Origin: Planctomycetaceae bacterium
GTDB lineage: Bacteria; Planctomycetota; Planctomycetia; Pirellulales; Thermoguttaceae
Direction: 5' to 3'
NCBI GenBank assembly: GCA_031266315.1
Contig: JAISBG010000818.1
Span: 1-6,306 of the forward strand
Length of the DNA stretch: 6,306 nt
The notes below the pieces were generated by a model. The model made no database searches and was not told the DNA's origin. It worked only from the letters and a program-made list of their open reading frames with translations. The translations under genes were made by a program, and so were the position numbers. Shown here piece after piece: positions 5,627-6,306 of this stretch. Each line of letters begins with the position of its first letter. Within the stretch, counting starts at the first letter, position 1.

Positions 5627-5918
5627 CTGATTATTACGGATTAGGTGTCTCTCAACAGAATAGTAAAATAATTAGTAATATTTCAGCGGAATTTTCGTTA
5701 AAGGTAAGCAATCATAAGGTGGGCAACCTTTCGCTGAAAGGTTGCGTCGGCGATAGCCGACTTGTACCTTGTTTATGGACGGAAATTATCTACTAAAACG
5801 TAGGAATACCAATTATCATCGTTAATCTGATTCACTGTCGGCGAGTACGCCGACGCGACCTTTCAGCGAAAGGTCGCCCACCTCTGTAATGTTTGGACAC
5901 CTAATCCGAGAGAATCGG
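5627..5918. mobile_element. Palindromic repeat element, family C
   Basis: Outer inverted repeats CGGATTAGGTGTC (5637-5649) and GACACCTAATCCG (5896-5908) match perfectly over 13 bp, with weaker matching beyond to 5627 and 5918. Inside, 5717-5761 and 5837-5883 form a second long inverted repeat. Local hairpins: GCAACCTTTC-GCT-GAAAGGTTGC (5723-5745), GTCGGC-GATA-GCCGAC (5746-5761), GTCGGCG-AGTA-CGCCGAC (5837-5854) and GCGACCTTTC-AGC-GAAAGGTCGC (5855-5877). Pair A5725-T5743 on the left corresponds to G5857-C5875 on the right. GAAAATTT flanks the element at 5619-5626 and 5919-5926, a candidate 8-bp target duplication, though it contains the palindrome AAATTT. There is no coding content. The sequence is unrelated to families A and B, but the organisation is the same. 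Confidence 0.7.
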
Positions 5919-5937
5919 GAAAATTTAATTTTGATCA

Positions 5938-5974
5938 TTCAAAAAATACTGAACATAACTCTAACTCAGTATAG
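5938..5974 (-). terminator. GTTAG motif, copy 4: probable rho-independent terminator of the PH-like gene
   Basis: On the minus strand, ATACTGA (complement of 5966-5972) pairs with TCAGTAT (complement of 5946-5952) in a perfect 7-bp stem with a 13-nt loop, followed by a T-run (complement of 5941-5946). This is the best stem of the four motif copies. The TAG stop codon of the PH-like gene (5961-5963) lies in the loop and is part of the conserved GTTAG. Read as plus-strand DNA it would be a promoter aimed into the 3' end of a gene, which makes less sense. Confidence 0.5.
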
Positions 5975-6306
5975 ATTGTTTTTTTATTTGAATTGCCTTA
6001 ACAAGACGAATTGGAGTGTCCGAACCGATAATATACTGAGTATTCTGATTCGTCAATAAACGAATACCCTGCGAACCACTCATAAAATAAGCCCACACCG
6101 GTTTACCTTCAAAGTTTCCCCATCGAATTCCCCAACCTCCAAAATCTCTTATGGGACGAAACGTTATTGTTTCAACTGACACGATAGAATCAAGTTCAAT
6201 ATGCAGTAATCGCAATCGTAAAAAACCCGTTCGTAATGTGAAAAAATTGTTATTTACTTCCACTTTAAAACCGCAAAAAAGGATTGATACGTCACAAATT
6301 ACCATA
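5961..6306 (-). CDS. PH-like domain protein, C-terminal part (5' end beyond the window)
   Basis: The frame is open from the right edge to TAG at 5961-5963 and shows about 114 residues. The ATG at 6303-6305 opens directly on a beta strand, and relatives usually have one or two membrane helices first, so the true start is probably outside the window. Seen: strand-rich N-terminal segment VEVNNNFFTLRTGFLRLRL (residues 15-33), then RDFGGWGIRWG (53-63), MSGSQGIRL (75-83) and YIIGSDTP (91-98), then a final helix. The order 'R..R.FGGWGIR.G ... SG..G(V/I)RL ... IGS..P..L' is typical of an uncharacterised bacterial membrane-associated PH-like family. Function unknown; such domains usually sit on the cytoplasmic face of the membrane. 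It converges on the 5059 gene and ends in a terminator-like motif that overlaps its stop codon. Confidence 0.75.
   Translation of the reverse strand, partial: MVICDVSILFCGFKVEVNNNFFTLRTGFLRLRLLHIELDSIVSVETITFRPIRDFGGWGIRWGNFEGKPVWAYFMSGSQGIRLLTNQNTQYIIGSDTPIRLVKAIQIKKQSILS

Noticed and set aside
5617..5796. 59-residue frame starting MKISDYYGLGV just after the 5059 gene
   Set aside because: Almost all of it lies inside the family C element and ends in its central loop; removing the element along the GAAAATTT repeats leaves only a 3-codon frame.

Overview
The window looks like chromosomal sequence from a moderately AT-rich member of the Planctomycetota. This rests on recognising protein families, not on any search. 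The truncated Gfo/Idh/MocA oxidoreductase at the left edge and the stand-alone receiver at 2955-3314 both read like planctomycete versions. Most genes lack a clear Shine-Dalgarno sequence, which is common in that phylum. Genus or lineage cannot be read from the sequence.

Layout. 1-393: 3' end of an oxidoreductase gene. 394-1101: no gene; it holds ten tandem 21-bp units (406-615) and a ~350-bp palindromic element (661-1010) with a candidate target duplication. 1102-2208: a complete second Gfo/Idh/MocA oxidoreductase resembling UDP-sugar 3-dehydrogenases of the WlbA/WbpB type. 2209-2954: mostly non-coding, with a second palindromic family (2347-2564) flanked by two facing copies of a GTTAG-containing, terminator-like motif, and a doubtful 54-codon minus-strand reading frame. 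2955-3314: single-domain response regulator. 3367-4383: membrane-anchored family 2 glycosyltransferase, probably co-transcribed with the regulator. 4384-5058: no gene; another GTTAG motif, a second copy of the 350-bp palindromic element, and an operator-like palindrome. 5059-5613: orphan AT-rich gene. 5614-5960: a third palindromic family (5627-5918). 5961-6306: 3' part of a minus-strand gene with a PH-like domain.

How it fits together. The two oxidoreductases and the glycosyltransferase suggest cell-envelope sugar metabolism, with the receiver as a possible regulator. There is no kinase, transporter or further pathway gene, so this is only a theme. No transposase is present, so the palindromic elements must be non-autonomous if they are mobile.

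The most interesting layer is non-coding. Three palindrome families unrelated in sequence share one plan: a long inverted repeat whose arms are themselves built from short, mostly three- or four-base-loop hairpins. In all three, differences between the two arms are compensated inside each local hairpin and not across the long palindrome. A separate motif with an invariant GTTAG core occurs four times, just 3' of genes or of a possible gene, each time reading toward a palindromic element.
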